Positions 1 through 10,800 of a stretch of DNA of 64,000 nucleotides are shown one piece after another; within the stretch, counting starts at the first letter, position 1, and each line of letters opens with the position of its first letter. The translations under genes were made by a program, and so were the position numbers. The notes beneath the pieces are model-generated. The model ran no database searches. It saw only the letters and a list, made by a program, of their open reading frames with translations, and was not told the origin of the DNA. Where the stretch lies: NCBI RefSeq assembly GCF_000330505.1, contig NW_004440113.1, positions 396,177-460,176 of the forward strand, in the 5' to 3' direction. This DNA comes from Entamoeba invadens IP1. Its lineage: Eukaryota > Evosea > Mastigamoebida > Endamoebidae.

Positions 1-13
1 GCAAGACGGCCTG

Positions 14-1654
14 ATGATTCCAAAGACATTAAAAATCTTGTCATCACTTGAGACAACCGTTTCCAGTCGAGTAGGGTCACTTTATCTTTCCAAATTTCTC
101 CGAGAGAGTTGCGAAGAGAAATTGGTTCAATTCTATCGAGCAGTCCAACTCTATCATTCGATAGAGGCGGATCATATCAGGAGTTGGGTCTGCAAAACCA
201 TTTTTGAGACTTTCATCTGCGTCAACTCGGAGGAAGAGATCTCACTTCCCTCAGCCATTCGTAATAAAATCAATTTGGAGTATTCGAAAGGGTTTGGTGC
301 GGATATATTTGATGAAGCGAAACAATATGTACTTGATACTATGATCAAGGAAAATGTTTTTGAAAGATTCCAAAAGTCTCGATACTTTAAAACTTTAGTT
401 GAACGGTTAACTCCAGTTTTTAAGACTGACAAATCGTCTTCTGATGAGTGTGAAGATGGTGTTTCATTCACAGTAGACACCTATGTGAATGTAGCTCAAT
501 ATCTGATTCCATATAATTTAGTCGACTATACCGAGAACTTTGTCTCGATTGGGTACACATCGCCTAAGTTAATGGAAATGATAGGAGAGAAGGAGTTTGA
601 GAAATTTGCGAACAACGAAGTTGATAAAAAGCGGCTGATGACCTTTGTGAAATTAGCGAAAGAGGGCAAACTTGAAAAGTCCCCAATAGTTACAAAAGAG
701 GCGATTATTAAGATTGTGACGATACAAAACAACTTTGTGCTGTACTTAGAAAAGATCCATCCGGAGGGGACAAGCGAGACATTACAATTTCTTGCGTATG
801 TGAAAGAAACGCCGGTGGACCAGATGACGACGTCACAGATCTTAGAAAAGAGTGAAAATGCATTCATCGAATTGAATTCAAAACACCACGTGGCGTATCG
901 TATGTTAAAGAAATGTGACAGTGTCAAAGAGATGGTGCCGCTCATTGTTCAGTGTCGAACAGCACTGATTGCTTTATTAGCTGATTTGCACGTAGAAGAG
1001 TACAATGAATCGACTTTTTGGGTGGAAGGGAAGAAGTGCGACGTGAACCTTCACCGAACAAGTACGCCCGAGTTAATTAATGGAGAAGTGACACCAAAGA
1101 ATAAGACAAGAACAGCAGAAGACTCAGGGAAATGCGTAGAAGAAGACTATGAGGACGATGCCAAGTCGAGAGAAAGTATGAAACTTATGATGTTATGTCG
1201 AAGAGCAACGGAAAACAACTTAAAGAACTCATTACAAAAAGATGCAGAAAATCGAATATTTGGGAGCGATAAACAAGAGAGTTCTGTGAACAATGCGATG
1301 TCTTTAATTAAGACTAATATAGTCCCGAAACTCGGGAAAATGAAACAAAAGTGTTTTGAAATTAATGAAAAAGATGAGGTGGAAAGGCTTAATACTGAGT
1401 TGGATAGTTTTGCATCGTTTTTTGCGTTATTTGGAGAGGATATGTCTGTCACACAACAAAAACAATTTGTACTGAAAATCACGAATAAAGAAGTGAGAAA
1501 GAAAGTGGTTGAAACTCTGAACAAAATAGAAACTATGCAAAGTGTAGCAGATGTCGTTTTGGATAATTTAATCACTTTACTCACTCAAGTAAGACAAACT
1601 AATGCTTCAGTGTTGAAATATCAAAAAATCGTACAACAACTTGCTATTATTTAA
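14..1654 (+). CDS. RGS domain and SAM-like domain protein (5' end may lie outside window)
   Basis: Residues about 22-130 read as an RGS domain: an LxxFLRESCEE helix, an E-rich second helix, then FDEAKQYVLDTM and a terminal FxxFxxSRYF. RGS domains accelerate GTP hydrolysis by heterotrimeric G-alpha subunits at membranes. Residues about 155-215 resemble a SAM domain (VAQYLIPYNLVDYTENF followed by a KLMEMIGEKEF helix), a protein-interaction module. The C-terminal 300 residues are helical and charged with no recognised family. The frame is open upstream of the first ATG (QDGL precedes it), so the true start may be before position 1. The RGS call is a motif reading; the SAM call is weaker. Confidence 0.8.
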   Translation: MIPKTLKILSSLETTVSSRVGSLYLSKFLRESCEEKLVQFYRAVQLYHSIEADHIRSWVCKTIFETFICVNSEEEISLPSAIRNKINLEYSKGFGADIFDEAKQYVLDTMIKENVFERFQKSRYFKTLVERLTPVFKTDKSSSDECEDGVSFTVDTYVNVAQYLIPYNLVDYTENFVSIGYTSPKLMEMIGEKEFEKFANNEVDKKRLMTFVKLAKEGKLEKSPIVTKEAIIKIVTIQNNFVLYLEKIHPEGTSETLQFLAYVKETPVDQMTTSQILEKSENAFIELNSKHHVAYRMLKKCDSVKEMVPLIVQCRTALIALLADLHVEEYNESTFWVEGKKCDVNLHRTSTPELINGEVTPKNKTRTAEDSGKCVEEDYEDDAKSRESMKLMMLCRRATENNLKNSLQKDAENRIFGSDKQESSVNNAMSLIKTNIVPKLGKMKQKCFEINEKDEVERLNTELDSFASFFALFGEDMSVTQQKQFVLKITNKEVRKKVVETLNKIETMQSVADVVLDNLITLLTQVRQTNASVLKYQKIVQQLAII

Positions 1655-2198
1655 TAATAATGTTTTTTGAAATGTTTTTCTCGTTTTTTATTTTTTTTAC
1701 TTCTAATACTTATAATTTAATTGGGGTTCAATTATAAGTATTTTAATTATAAACACAAGTAAAAAATATATAAAAACATAAATTAGAAGTTATAGTTTTT
1801 GCCTTTTGTACTTGACATAATTTCGTCGTTTTTGAATGGACTTGTTTTACCGGGATATGTCCTTAAAATATAAATGTTTACCCTTTTTTGGCCGTATAAT
1901 TAAATACTTATAATATATTTCTAAAAACAGGGAAAAGTATTATATTAATCCACGAGATAACCCGTTTCCTACTAATTGAAGTTAGTTCCACATTAATTAA
2001 AGTGATTAAAGTTGAATTTTATCCTCCATTTCTTTTGTTATATAAACTATATTTAAATAATAAAATAACAATAAAGAGTAGTTATTTTATTCTAAAGAAT
2101 AAATACTTAAGTAATTAATACATTATTTTTTATAAATAATAATAATACATGGATGAAACTTAAAAAGAAAACAGGAGAGAACTGCATTGGTTAGTGTG
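1655..2198. other. AT-rich intergenic spacer
   Basis: About 540 bp between the RGS gene and a small ORF. It is very AT-rich with mixed homopolymer and palindromic TA tracts. No RNA gene, repeat array or coding signal was seen. Confidence 0.6.
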
Positions 2199-2402
2199 AT
2201 GTGTGCCAATGGCAGTGAGGTAATTAATGCGTTAGTCCATCACAAAAGCAATTCAATTGAAGAGCAATGGGGTGTAATATGGCAAACTGTCTATTGTATA
2301 CTTCAACACTCCAAAACGGATTTACTTAAAACGGTTCCTTGGAAGTATTCGAGTTTGAAAAATTCAATGAAATTTCTTATGAAAAAGAATAACACAAAAT
2401 AA
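2199..2402 (+). CDS. Small hypothetical ORF (67 aa), possibly an exon
   Basis: Starts at the first in-frame ATG (MCANGSEV) and is moderately amphipathic, ending in a Lys-rich tail. No family is recognised. It lies 43 bp upstream of the next gene on the same strand. It could be a small gene, a 3' exon whose upstream exon I cannot identify, or chance. Its composition is less AT-extreme than the flanks, which mildly favours coding. Confidence 0.3.
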   Translation: MCANGSEVINALVHHKSNSIEEQWGVIWQTVYCILQHSKTDLLKTVPWKYSSLKNSMKFLMKKNNTK

Positions 2403-2445
2403 TTAAAAATAAATTAATAATAACGAAGTAGAGAGTCACTTTCAA

Positions 2446-3789
2446 ATGGAATATCAAAGTAACCATATATCATCGTTCCAAATCAAATTGTTACCTGATT
2501 ATTATAATAAAAACTTATTTATTCATTACCAAAACCCAAATTTACAACAACGCCATTCATCCACAATGGTCGAGAAATACAATGCGAACGAATATTTAAA
2601 ATCCCTTGGGTTTCGAACAGCAGTGAAAAAAGATAACGACGAGAACATGACAATTAAAATTAAAACTCCAAGTATTTACGTCTATGATTTCGGATATTTT
2701 GTGCAAGACGGCGTGTCTTATGAAGATGTTCTCTTCACGTTTCATATCCCATGTATGTGTGAATTTGAGACTGAAGAATTCCCGATGATCACAGCAACAT
2801 TCACTATGATAGTCCCATCATCACTGGCCATTACTATAAACACTTTCTTGTGGGACGTCTTACTCGATATCTTCAATCACGTCTTTTTCGACTTCCAAAT
2901 TGCTCATATTTTCCAATATGGGACTAACCCTGACAATTACAAAAATTTGGCGAAGAACATCACAACCGCGTTAAATCACTTCGACGAGTATCTCCTCACA
3001 CTAACGCATCCCGACTTCAGAAATTCGTTGAGTAACTTGTGTTGCGAGATCAATACCTCTTTCCTCAATGTCGCGATTTCAGCTCACATCGTTTCAGTCT
3101 ACTCGTTGATTCTTGCAGACAACCCTCGCATCGTGAAAAACTTCTATGACATGTTGTCGTTAATGGACGCACCAGATCTCTACTTCCAACCCCTCTCGTC
3201 ACCCGAGTACAATAAAATCATGAGAAAGGCTAATCCTTTCATTAGAACAATGTGCGTCGTCGACTTCACGGAGGACGACGTGTTCGATCTCCCATACCCT
3301 TATTGTATCATCGACGTGTCACATAACAAAGTGGTCAAAAGCGCGACTCAATCAATTTCTAATTACTTCGTCTTGCGACAAAAACACTTCATCTCTATTG
3401 CGATAAAAGAATACGAAAAGAACCATTGCGATAAAATTCCACACCCTGAATTTTTGTCAAAATCGAATGTTGTTGAGTGTGTTGCTGGTTCTATTGTTAC
3501 AATGGAGTATTCCAAAGTCATTGGAGAAAGGTTGAAGGAAGGAAGGGGATTTTCAGTGATGAGGAATGTCATCTACAAAATGTGCGAAATATTTGCGATA
3601 AAAATACGCATTTTGATGAAATTTCTTGAAAGTCAAAATGCGATAAATCGAACGACTGTTCAACAGCTCATATTCAAATTCAAGTTGGCGCCCGAAGACG
3701 TTAAAGTCTTATTTGGGATATTCAAATTTGTGTATACCGAATACATAGATAGGTTGATGGACGTCTTGGAAGATATTGTCATCTCATAA
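2446..3789 (+). CDS. Hypothetical protein, 447 aa, mostly helical
   Basis: Long uninterrupted frame with coding-like composition compared with the AT-rich flanks. Two start codons are plausible: the first ATG at 2446, or the ATG at 2566 (MVEKYNANEY), which sits in a more typical context and would remove a low-complexity N-terminus. The first third is beta-like (SIYVYDFGYFVQ, VLFTFHIPCMCEF). The middle and C-terminal parts are helical. I see no signal peptide, membrane span, zinc ligands or known catalytic motif. The family is not recognised. Confidence 0.8.
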   Translation: MEYQSNHISSFQIKLLPDYYNKNLFIHYQNPNLQQRHSSTMVEKYNANEYLKSLGFRTAVKKDNDENMTIKIKTPSIYVYDFGYFVQDGVSYEDVLFTFHIPCMCEFETEEFPMITATFTMIVPSSLAITINTFLWDVLLDIFNHVFFDFQIAHIFQYGTNPDNYKNLAKNITTALNHFDEYLLTLTHPDFRNSLSNLCCEINTSFLNVAISAHIVSVYSLILADNPRIVKNFYDMLSLMDAPDLYFQPLSSPEYNKIMRKANPFIRTMCVVDFTEDDVFDLPYPYCIIDVSHNKVVKSATQSISNYFVLRQKHFISIAIKEYEKNHCDKIPHPEFLSKSNVVECVAGSIVTMEYSKVIGERLKEGRGFSVMRNVIYKMCEIFAIKIRILMKFLESQNAINRTTVQQLIFKFKLAPEDVKVLFGIFKFVYTEYIDRLMDVLEDIVIS

Positions 3790-5332
3790 AATGTACTATA
3801 TTTATGATATTTTTTTACTATTATTTGTTGGTTTTTGTTTTACTTTTAATGTTTGTTGCGATCTATCTTTTGTTCATGCAAGTCGAACAATTCTGGTCAT
3901 TTTTTCAATCGAATAAAGACATTAAAAACAGGAAAAAAAACGGGTTGGAATGAATATACAACATTCAATCGCTTTAAATAAAGACTAATTTAGACACGGT
4001 ATGTGAAACCCATAAATGCATGTTTTCAAACAATAGATCGTAATGTAAAGACAATAACCATTCATACGAACAAAAACATCACTAAAAAGCGATTGTATTC
4101 AACAAAAGTAAAAAAAAGTTTTTTGTTAAATTTAAAGAATGTATTTATAATTTTTTGAAATGCAAGTGTAAAATTGTGTATTATACACATTGATACATTT
4201 TGTTATTATTAATTAATATCAAACTTTTTGTTACGATTGGGCTTTGTTTTTTATAGAAAGAGGAATTGGCAAAGTTCCTTTTTGGAGGAAATAGAAGTTA
4301 TAATCCATTTAAAGTATTACCAAAGGCGGGTTCAATAGAATAATGCGAAAAAGAGTGGGAGAAAAACAGTGGATTTGACGTGAAGAAAAAGTACTACATT
4401 TCAAATCAGGAACATAATCGAAGTGTTTTGTGATTGTTTTCGTCTATAATTAGTATTCCGATTTTTAGAAAGAAGATCGAAAAGCCCCGAAAAGTCACCC
4501 CTGCCTCTTTCAACCCGAAAATGAATAACAAAAAGAAGAGAATTAAAAGTTTAATATATTAACAAGTTATAAGTGATTCGTGGTTATAAGAAATAGAGTT
4601 TTGGGCAGAAGCCGATTTTCTAATTGACCGTTATTCGGGATCTATCAGCCGCCAATCCAGTAATTAAGCGGGATGCATAATGATGTTCAATGAACCAATA
4701 ATAATAACCCATTCATTTTGCGACAATTTCCCACCATTTTATAGTAATTAATGCACTTTTTTATTGGTTCTTTTTTTCTGCTTTTTACTTCAAAGGAAAC
4801 ACACTTCTGGATCATCCACACATCAAAATAAGAATAACGGCATTTAAAAATTAACCTTTCCATTCGAACAGTAAATCCACCAAACAAAGACCACAAACAA
4901 TAGAAGTGCCAACATAGTTCTTTTATGCCAAAAGTGTTTTTACTGGTGCTAAAATAAGAATTATCAAAGACCACCAAACATCCGTTTTCTATCAGAAATA
5001 TCAGGGAAAACGCCTTAATGGTATACGATACCAATGCAATGATTCTGCCACCAATTCATTACTTCTTAGTGTTTATTTATTCCATCTTTTTTGTGGACTT
5101 TAATTTCCCATACATATCAGTCAAGTGATTCCAAAAAATGGTAGCAATACGCTCCTGATGCTCTTAACTACTCTTGTCGGTTCAAAAAGCTTTAAAACTC
5201 CAAAGACCGAATCAAACGGAGCATAACAGTCACTAGTGTAATTTCTTGTTGAAATTAAAAACCGAAATTCTTTCAGGAATTTCACATGAAGGAAAAAAAC
5301 ACGCGAAACCCCAGAGAACTGAGAAGTGTTTT
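3790..5332. other. Long intergenic region without a convincing gene
   Basis: About 1.5 kb, less AT-extreme than other spacers. Only short overlapping frames without proper ATG starts are present. Short imperfect inverted repeats occur (CGATCTAT near 3856 with ATAGATCG near 4030; CAATCGCTTT near 3967 with AAAGCGATTG near 4086), but they do not nest into a clear element. It could be a decayed insertion. Confidence 0.4.
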
Positions 5333-5911
5333 ATGGAGACTAAAAAGCCGCAGCAACCCAAGCCAAAGCGTGAGAAAATTGAAAAGCCGGAGGAGAATTA
5401 TGAAATCCTTCAACAGTCTTTACTCCTTGCCCTTCTCTCGTGGTATGGGGAAATCACTTTACGCAAACCAAACACTAAAGCCAAGTTTGTCCCGACTTCT
5501 TTCATCGTCGACAAAATTAGCCTGCAGTCCGAAGACATCGATTTCGCGACTTTAGTGGAGGACAAAACAAAGCAAATTATTACAAAAGAAATTAGTGACG
5601 GTGTTAAACCGTCGAAAGCTAAACGACACTCTGACATTAATAGAGTCTCCATCTCAGTTAATATGCTCTTCGATATCTGTTTGGAGCTTGGCTTCTTCTT
5701 CACCCTCAAAAAGTCGCGAAAGACGTCGTCTACGCTACGCATCGATCGAATCGAAGAGGTCTATTTTAACAACGCGTTGCTTTTAAATAAAGTCCAAGTC
5801 AAAGAGTCAAGGTTCAGGGAGTTGGAAGCCATCAAACAATCCTTTGGAAATGGTGATTCTGCCATTTTACAGAGAAATTCCGTATTACTCAGGGATGCTT
5901 TGTTGGGTTGA
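5333..5911 (+). CDS. Hypothetical basic protein, 192 aa
   Basis: The in-frame ATG at 5333 (METKKPQQPK) is the first methionine of this frame. The frame stays open further upstream, and a TTTCAG acceptor-like sequence ends at 5276, so an upstream exon is possible. The N-terminal 30 residues are Lys/Pro-rich. The rest alternates hydrophobic helices and strands (LLLALLSWYGEITLRKP; MLFDICLELGFFFTLKKS). No known family. The general layout loosely resembles the minus-strand gene at 6519-7202, too weakly to call a paralogue. Confidence 0.65.
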   Translation: METKKPQQPKPKREKIEKPEENYEILQQSLLLALLSWYGEITLRKPNTKAKFVPTSFIVDKISLQSEDIDFATLVEDKTKQIITKEISDGVKPSKAKRHSDINRVSISVNMLFDICLELGFFFTLKKSRKTSSTLRIDRIEEVYFNNALLLNKVQVKESRFRELEAIKQSFGNGDSAILQRNSVLLRDALLG

Positions 5912-6518
5912 TTGTATTACTACTTTACTATTGTGTGATAGTTTCGTTCTTATTCTTTTACTTTCGTCATTTTGTTGGAAAAATTAGAATTCGATGTATT
6001 AACGCCTTTTGTGGTATGACAGAAAAGGTGTTGAATTGGATTGAACAAAAGGAAGTAAACTATAATTAAATATATTATTAACACTAGTTTTTTTTTATGA
6101 TAAAAACTAAAAGGATATTTTCGATATTCTAGTATGTATTATTATATTTTATTATTTATATTAACAAATAATCTCTCTTTGTGTTTTATTATTGTAAAAT
6201 AGAACATTTAACTTCAAATTTTCTAACTTGGTGAAACGAGTTCGTTGATTTTTGTAAAACGAAAAAAAATGAAAATTCGCTCAAAAAAAACATTATAATA
6301 TTAGTATTGATAAATCTAACTTTTCGGGTTGTTATAAATAATATGAATACTATATTTATCATAAAAACTATTAGAAATAGTTATAATTAAAAACTATAAT
6401 AATAATTAGTAATAAGTTAATTTAAAACAATACCAGACTTTTTTCAACACGACAGTAATAATAACAAAAACACGAAACAATAACAAATTAAAATTCATTT
6501 ACAATTATTACATTTATG
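5912..6518. other. AT-rich convergent intergenic region
   Basis: About 600 bp between convergent hypothetical genes, rich in A/T runs. Nothing else recognised. Confidence 0.6.
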
Positions 6519-7202
6519 TTACTTTTTATGCTCTTCAGTCCATGTGACTTGATAGAGAGAGATATCGGCAGGACTAAAAGCGCTTGGAGTTTTAGAGATG
6601 TCGTTGATAGAGAGGATGCTCTTTTTGTGAGATATGAGTGAAGTGACGTTTCTGATGAAATTGATGAGTGGTTCAGTGTTGTCGAGAGTTGAGAGAGTGA
6701 TACCGTTGTTGTCTGTGATAGCGTCCCAGACGTAGAAATGCATGACACTTGTAGATTCCTTAATAGTTGTCAAAGTGATATTAAAAGCGAATCCGTGTTG
6801 GACAAGAATGTAAGCGATGAAATTAGAGAATGCTGCTTCTCTGTTTCTACAGAGTGTAATTGTACTTTTTGGTGTTTTTGGGATTTCATTTGGGAGTTCT
6901 GTGTTGATTGCTTTGAGACATTGTTTGTCGACTCGAATCTCTTTCCGTTTGTTGCTTCGTGCTTCACGAATCAGTGCTTTCATCTTGTTTGCAAATGTAC
7001 AAGCTGCGGCACACATGTCTTCTTGTGTGTATGTCACATCGTTGATCACTACTTGTTTGCCTATCAGAACTTTCAACGCATAATTCGACTGCTTTGCACG
7101 CGAAAACGTGACACGACCACCTATGTTCATAAAGCAATGCACCAACATCGCAGCTGACAACGCCTTTTTACACCGCGACTGAAACAACCTTGGCTCTTCC
7201 AT
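6519..7202 (-). CDS. Hypothetical protein, 227 aa
   Basis: Minus-strand frame from the first real ATG at 7202 (MEEPRLFQSRCKKAL). Composition is clearly coding compared with the flanks. Mixed alpha/beta: helices around AALSAAMLVHCF and AAACTFANKMKALIREARSNKRKE, then a C-terminal half with strands (FAFNITLTTI, MHFYVWDAI). No signal peptide, membrane segment or known motif. Convergent with the gene at 5333-5911. The family is not recognised and may be lineage-specific. Confidence 0.75.
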   Translation of the reverse strand: MEEPRLFQSRCKKALSAAMLVHCFMNIGGRVTFSRAKQSNYALKVLIGKQVVINDVTYTQEDMCAAACTFANKMKALIREARSNKRKEIRVDKQCLKAINTELPNEIPKTPKSTITLCRNREAAFSNFIAYILVQHGFAFNITLTTIKESTSVMHFYVWDAITDNNGITLSTLDNTEPLINFIRNVTSLISHKKSILSINDISKTPSAFSPADISLYQVTWTEEHKK

Positions 7203-7883
7203 GACTAGTATTTTCGAGTTGAAGCTCAAAAGGCTTTTTGTTCTTTATTTGTTGCATCTGTTTTCGCACTTTGCAACTTCTTGGAAATATCGAAATGTCA
7301 GCCACATTCTCAGCAAATTATTGGTCCTATTTTGATACTTTCTGGTTTTAATCATAAGATCTTCGTCTTATGAAGTAATCAATTGTATTGCGCATTATTG
7401 AAAGGCAAACTAATCAATTTTTCTCTTTGAAAAGCTTCGTTTTTATTTCATCTTTTTTTAACCCCCGTCTTTTATTTTTAAACCAGTTAAAAAAGCCTTC
7501 AGCACCGGGAGTTAAAAAAATCTATTTCTGTCACTATTTTAAAATTTTTTTGTTTTTTTTGTTAAAACAGTTAATTTGTTAAACAAAATAATGGTTTTTT
7601 AATAGTTAATAGTATTAAAGTTTTAATACATTTAAAATGACAATGTAATTAATTACAATAAACACATTAAAAATTTATTCAAAAGTCAAAATGTTATAAT
7701 TTGTCAAATAGTTGGAAGTGTTGGGTAGAATTTTATATAAAATAAAACTATAATATAATTGTTTTTTATTAATAATTTATTAATAATAATTAATAATATT
7801 ATTTTTTATATGAGAATTATATTCTTAATTTTATGGTTTAATTAACATATAATTTATAATAACCAATAATATAAAAATTTGAA
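7203..7883. other. Intergenic region, AT-rich
   Basis: About 680 bp between the start of the 227-aa gene and the 3' end of the DOCK gene. It contains long T and A runs and TAATTA tracts. The small open frames have no coding character. Confidence 0.6.
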
Positions 7884-10800
7884 TTACAAAAAGTCGTCGT
7901 CATAAAACTGTATTCCTCTCGTGACCTTTTCTACTTCATCTTGCACATCAAACAGAATTCTTTTGAGGTGATTAAATGCAACGTCAAACTGCGCGTTGAT
8001 TCCAAGATTTGGGAAGGTTCTCGAGTGCATCAATAAAGCTTTTGCCAAGTTATTCACAATGTCATTAATCAGTTGCCACAAATCGTTCACTTGCTCTGGG
8101 TGTATATCATTGAATTTAGTCTTGAAAAAGAGTTCAACAATGGATATTGTCTTATTCTCTTTGATTAAAACGGCATTTAACGCTTTGGTTAATGTTTCAT
8201 TTACAGGGGGCTCACATGCCTTTTGAAGGTTTTCATTCATCTCGTCCAAGTCGTCCAAACACGTTTCAATTGGATTCATGTACAGATCAACTTCCTTCTC
8301 AGCAACAAGCTGTCTCCTCAACACGGAAGGCAACGGCTGGGTCGTCACAAAAACGATTCTTCTCTTTGATATTTTGTCAAACCCGCCTTCCCCGATTTTA
8401 ATCTCTTGTTTAAATCTACTCGTCGTGAAAAGGTGCTCTTCGTCATACAGTGGAGTGACTTCTATAACTTTAATAAAGATCTTTTCTGGTGAAAGTCCAG
8501 TGGCATTTGATTTCTCGTCCAGCTCTTCAATTTCCTTCTTTCTGTCAAGCGGCACAATCGCCTTTATTTCCTGTTTGAACGACTCTCTCGTTTCGTACGT
8601 GTGGTACACAAACTCCTTTTCCGCGTTCTTCCCAAATACCGACCCATAAAATCCAACCAAATAAAAGTGCATGTCGCCTCTCTCCTTCTTGCTCTTCATT
8701 GAATACACCATTTGTAACTTGCTGTGGATGTCTTGAAGTCGCGACACATCGTTATTTCTCACTAAGTACTCGACTGTCGTTTCAAGCAAAAATTCTGCAA
8801 AGTCACACGACTTCTTCATCATGAAGTATTTAAACGCCGACTCGATATACCCGGACATGGTATTGTAATTAAATCCGTCAATCTCCTCTTTGTTTTCCTT
8901 GCGACTTTTCCTCACAACTGAGTTCGGAACAATCTCTTTCAGTTTCTCAAAAACGTCACCTCCACTCACAAATCGCGAAATGAAAAATATCATATGAGTC
9001 TCACACAACGCTGCTTCCAAGTAATGTTGTCGCACTCCATGTTCTTGGGCAATCTTTTCTACCCACTTAATGTACAGTCGGGGCGTTTCCAAATATCCTT
9101 GTGCGAAGAGATAAAGTCTGTCCGAGTACGCATCTGGATCTCTTGTCTTCTGTTGGAGTTCGTTCAACTCGTTGTGCTTGGTCAAGATCTGTTTGACCTC
9201 CCGCTTCAGTTTTTTCATCACTGTTTTGTACTGAGACATTTTGTAAAGGCAAACATCCATAAAGGCGTCTTTGAGAAAAACACCAGAAACAACATAGTCC
9301 GAGACTTTCTTCATTTGGATCGGCACAATATCAACCGTGTTGTTTTTCATGGATCTCGACTGACGGGACACGTGCTTTGCCATATTCTCTTCGGGCCGTA
9401 TTAAACAAACACTGTTACATTTCTCTATTCCGCGTCTTCGGTGTTCCGAACCAGAATAAGTGTCCAACTTCATTGGTGTATTTGGTAAACTTGGACCCGC
9501 AATACCAATACTTGGTGCAATTGAACTTTTAGCACTACCAATAGCCGGAGGTATGATTTCAATCTTTTGTTGTTCGTTTTTCTCTTCTTTTTCAGCTTCC
9601 AATTTCTCCGTTTTGTTGGTATCACCAGACTTCTCTAAAATGTCTCCACTGTCATTTTTATCTTCAATCAATTCGGGTGTTTTCGATTCTTCAATATCGT
9701 TCTCAAGAATAACATCGTTCGTATAGATAATACTCTCGTCAACATCACGGATAAACAACTCTTTCAATTCGCTCCACTTTCCTTTCTTTTCCTCAACAAA
9801 CCTTCTCCATAGTTTTTCTGCTCGATGCCGTATTTCAATTTTACTTTTCTCCTTCTCAACACCATTTCTCCACTTTTCTTCAACGTCTTTCATCATCCCT
9901 TCCGCACTTTTGACATCCTTCCCCATTTCATCAAGTATTTTGGAAATTATCTCATTCTCCCCCTCAACACACCCAAACGCCTTTTCTTTCCCATCGGCTT
10001 CAAACGATACGGTCATCCGCCTCATGTTTTTGTCCTCAAGGTGCATCGACTTCCTCGCTGTTCTTCGTTTCATCGAGTTTCTTTGTTTGTTAAACCTTTC
10101 ATCAAACAGTATCTTTTTCAGCGCTGTCCGCATCTCATTGGCTTGTTCATACTCTTTTGCAAAATTGTTTCCCGTCGACACAATCCATTGAACTAAGTCG
10201 TTCATGACGGAAGACACAATACCGCCATCGTGCATAGGAACACGGTTCATAATATCCAAGAATTTCAGTTTCTCTTTCAATAACAACACGGACGAGATGT
10301 ACGTTCTTTCGTGATCGTACCACCCTTCAGCACCTTCCAATCGCTGCGTGTTGCTTGTTGTTTTCTCTTCAATCTTATCGATCTTCTGAAAAACAGCGAT
10401 TGAAGATGAAATCACTTGCGAAATGATATTGAAAATTTCACTTTTGGTCCCAATGTTCTTTTCATTGGAAGTTATTTCGCTTGGTATTTGAATGTCTCGA
10501 ATTTGTCGCGTGACAGAACTTCCATTTGACTCGTCTTGTGACTTCAAAACTTGCGAAAATTGTTCAAACACATTTGAAATTGTGTGGCTGTTCTCCTCGT
10601 TCATTCTCTTCTCTTCATTAGCAACAGCTTTCTCCATTTGAATTTTCTTCTTCTTCAATTCAATGTACGTTTCCAACACCGAAACACACCCCTTGATAAT
10701 TTCAATGAACTCTTGAAGTGTGACGGGGTAGATAGGATTGGTGTCGACAATTTTGATGTATTTTTCGTATTGTGAAATGAATTTTGTTGCTTCACCTGTT

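Noticed and set aside
3853..4100. Short inverted repeats (CGATCTAT and CAATCGCTTT pairs)
   Set aside because: The two pairs overlap rather than nest, arms are only 8-10 bp, and no target duplication is visible.
4687..5034. 115-codon minus-strand frame
   Set aside because: No ATG at its start and composition like the spacer; it begins at TTG and shows no domain.
5333..7202. Paralogy of the two convergent hypothetical genes
   Set aside because: Only a loose similarity in hydrophobic pattern; no shared motif strong enough to claim a family.
8994..9404. Antisense open frames across the DOCK gene
   Set aside because: Shadows of the coding frame of a much longer conserved gene; no domain and weak starts.
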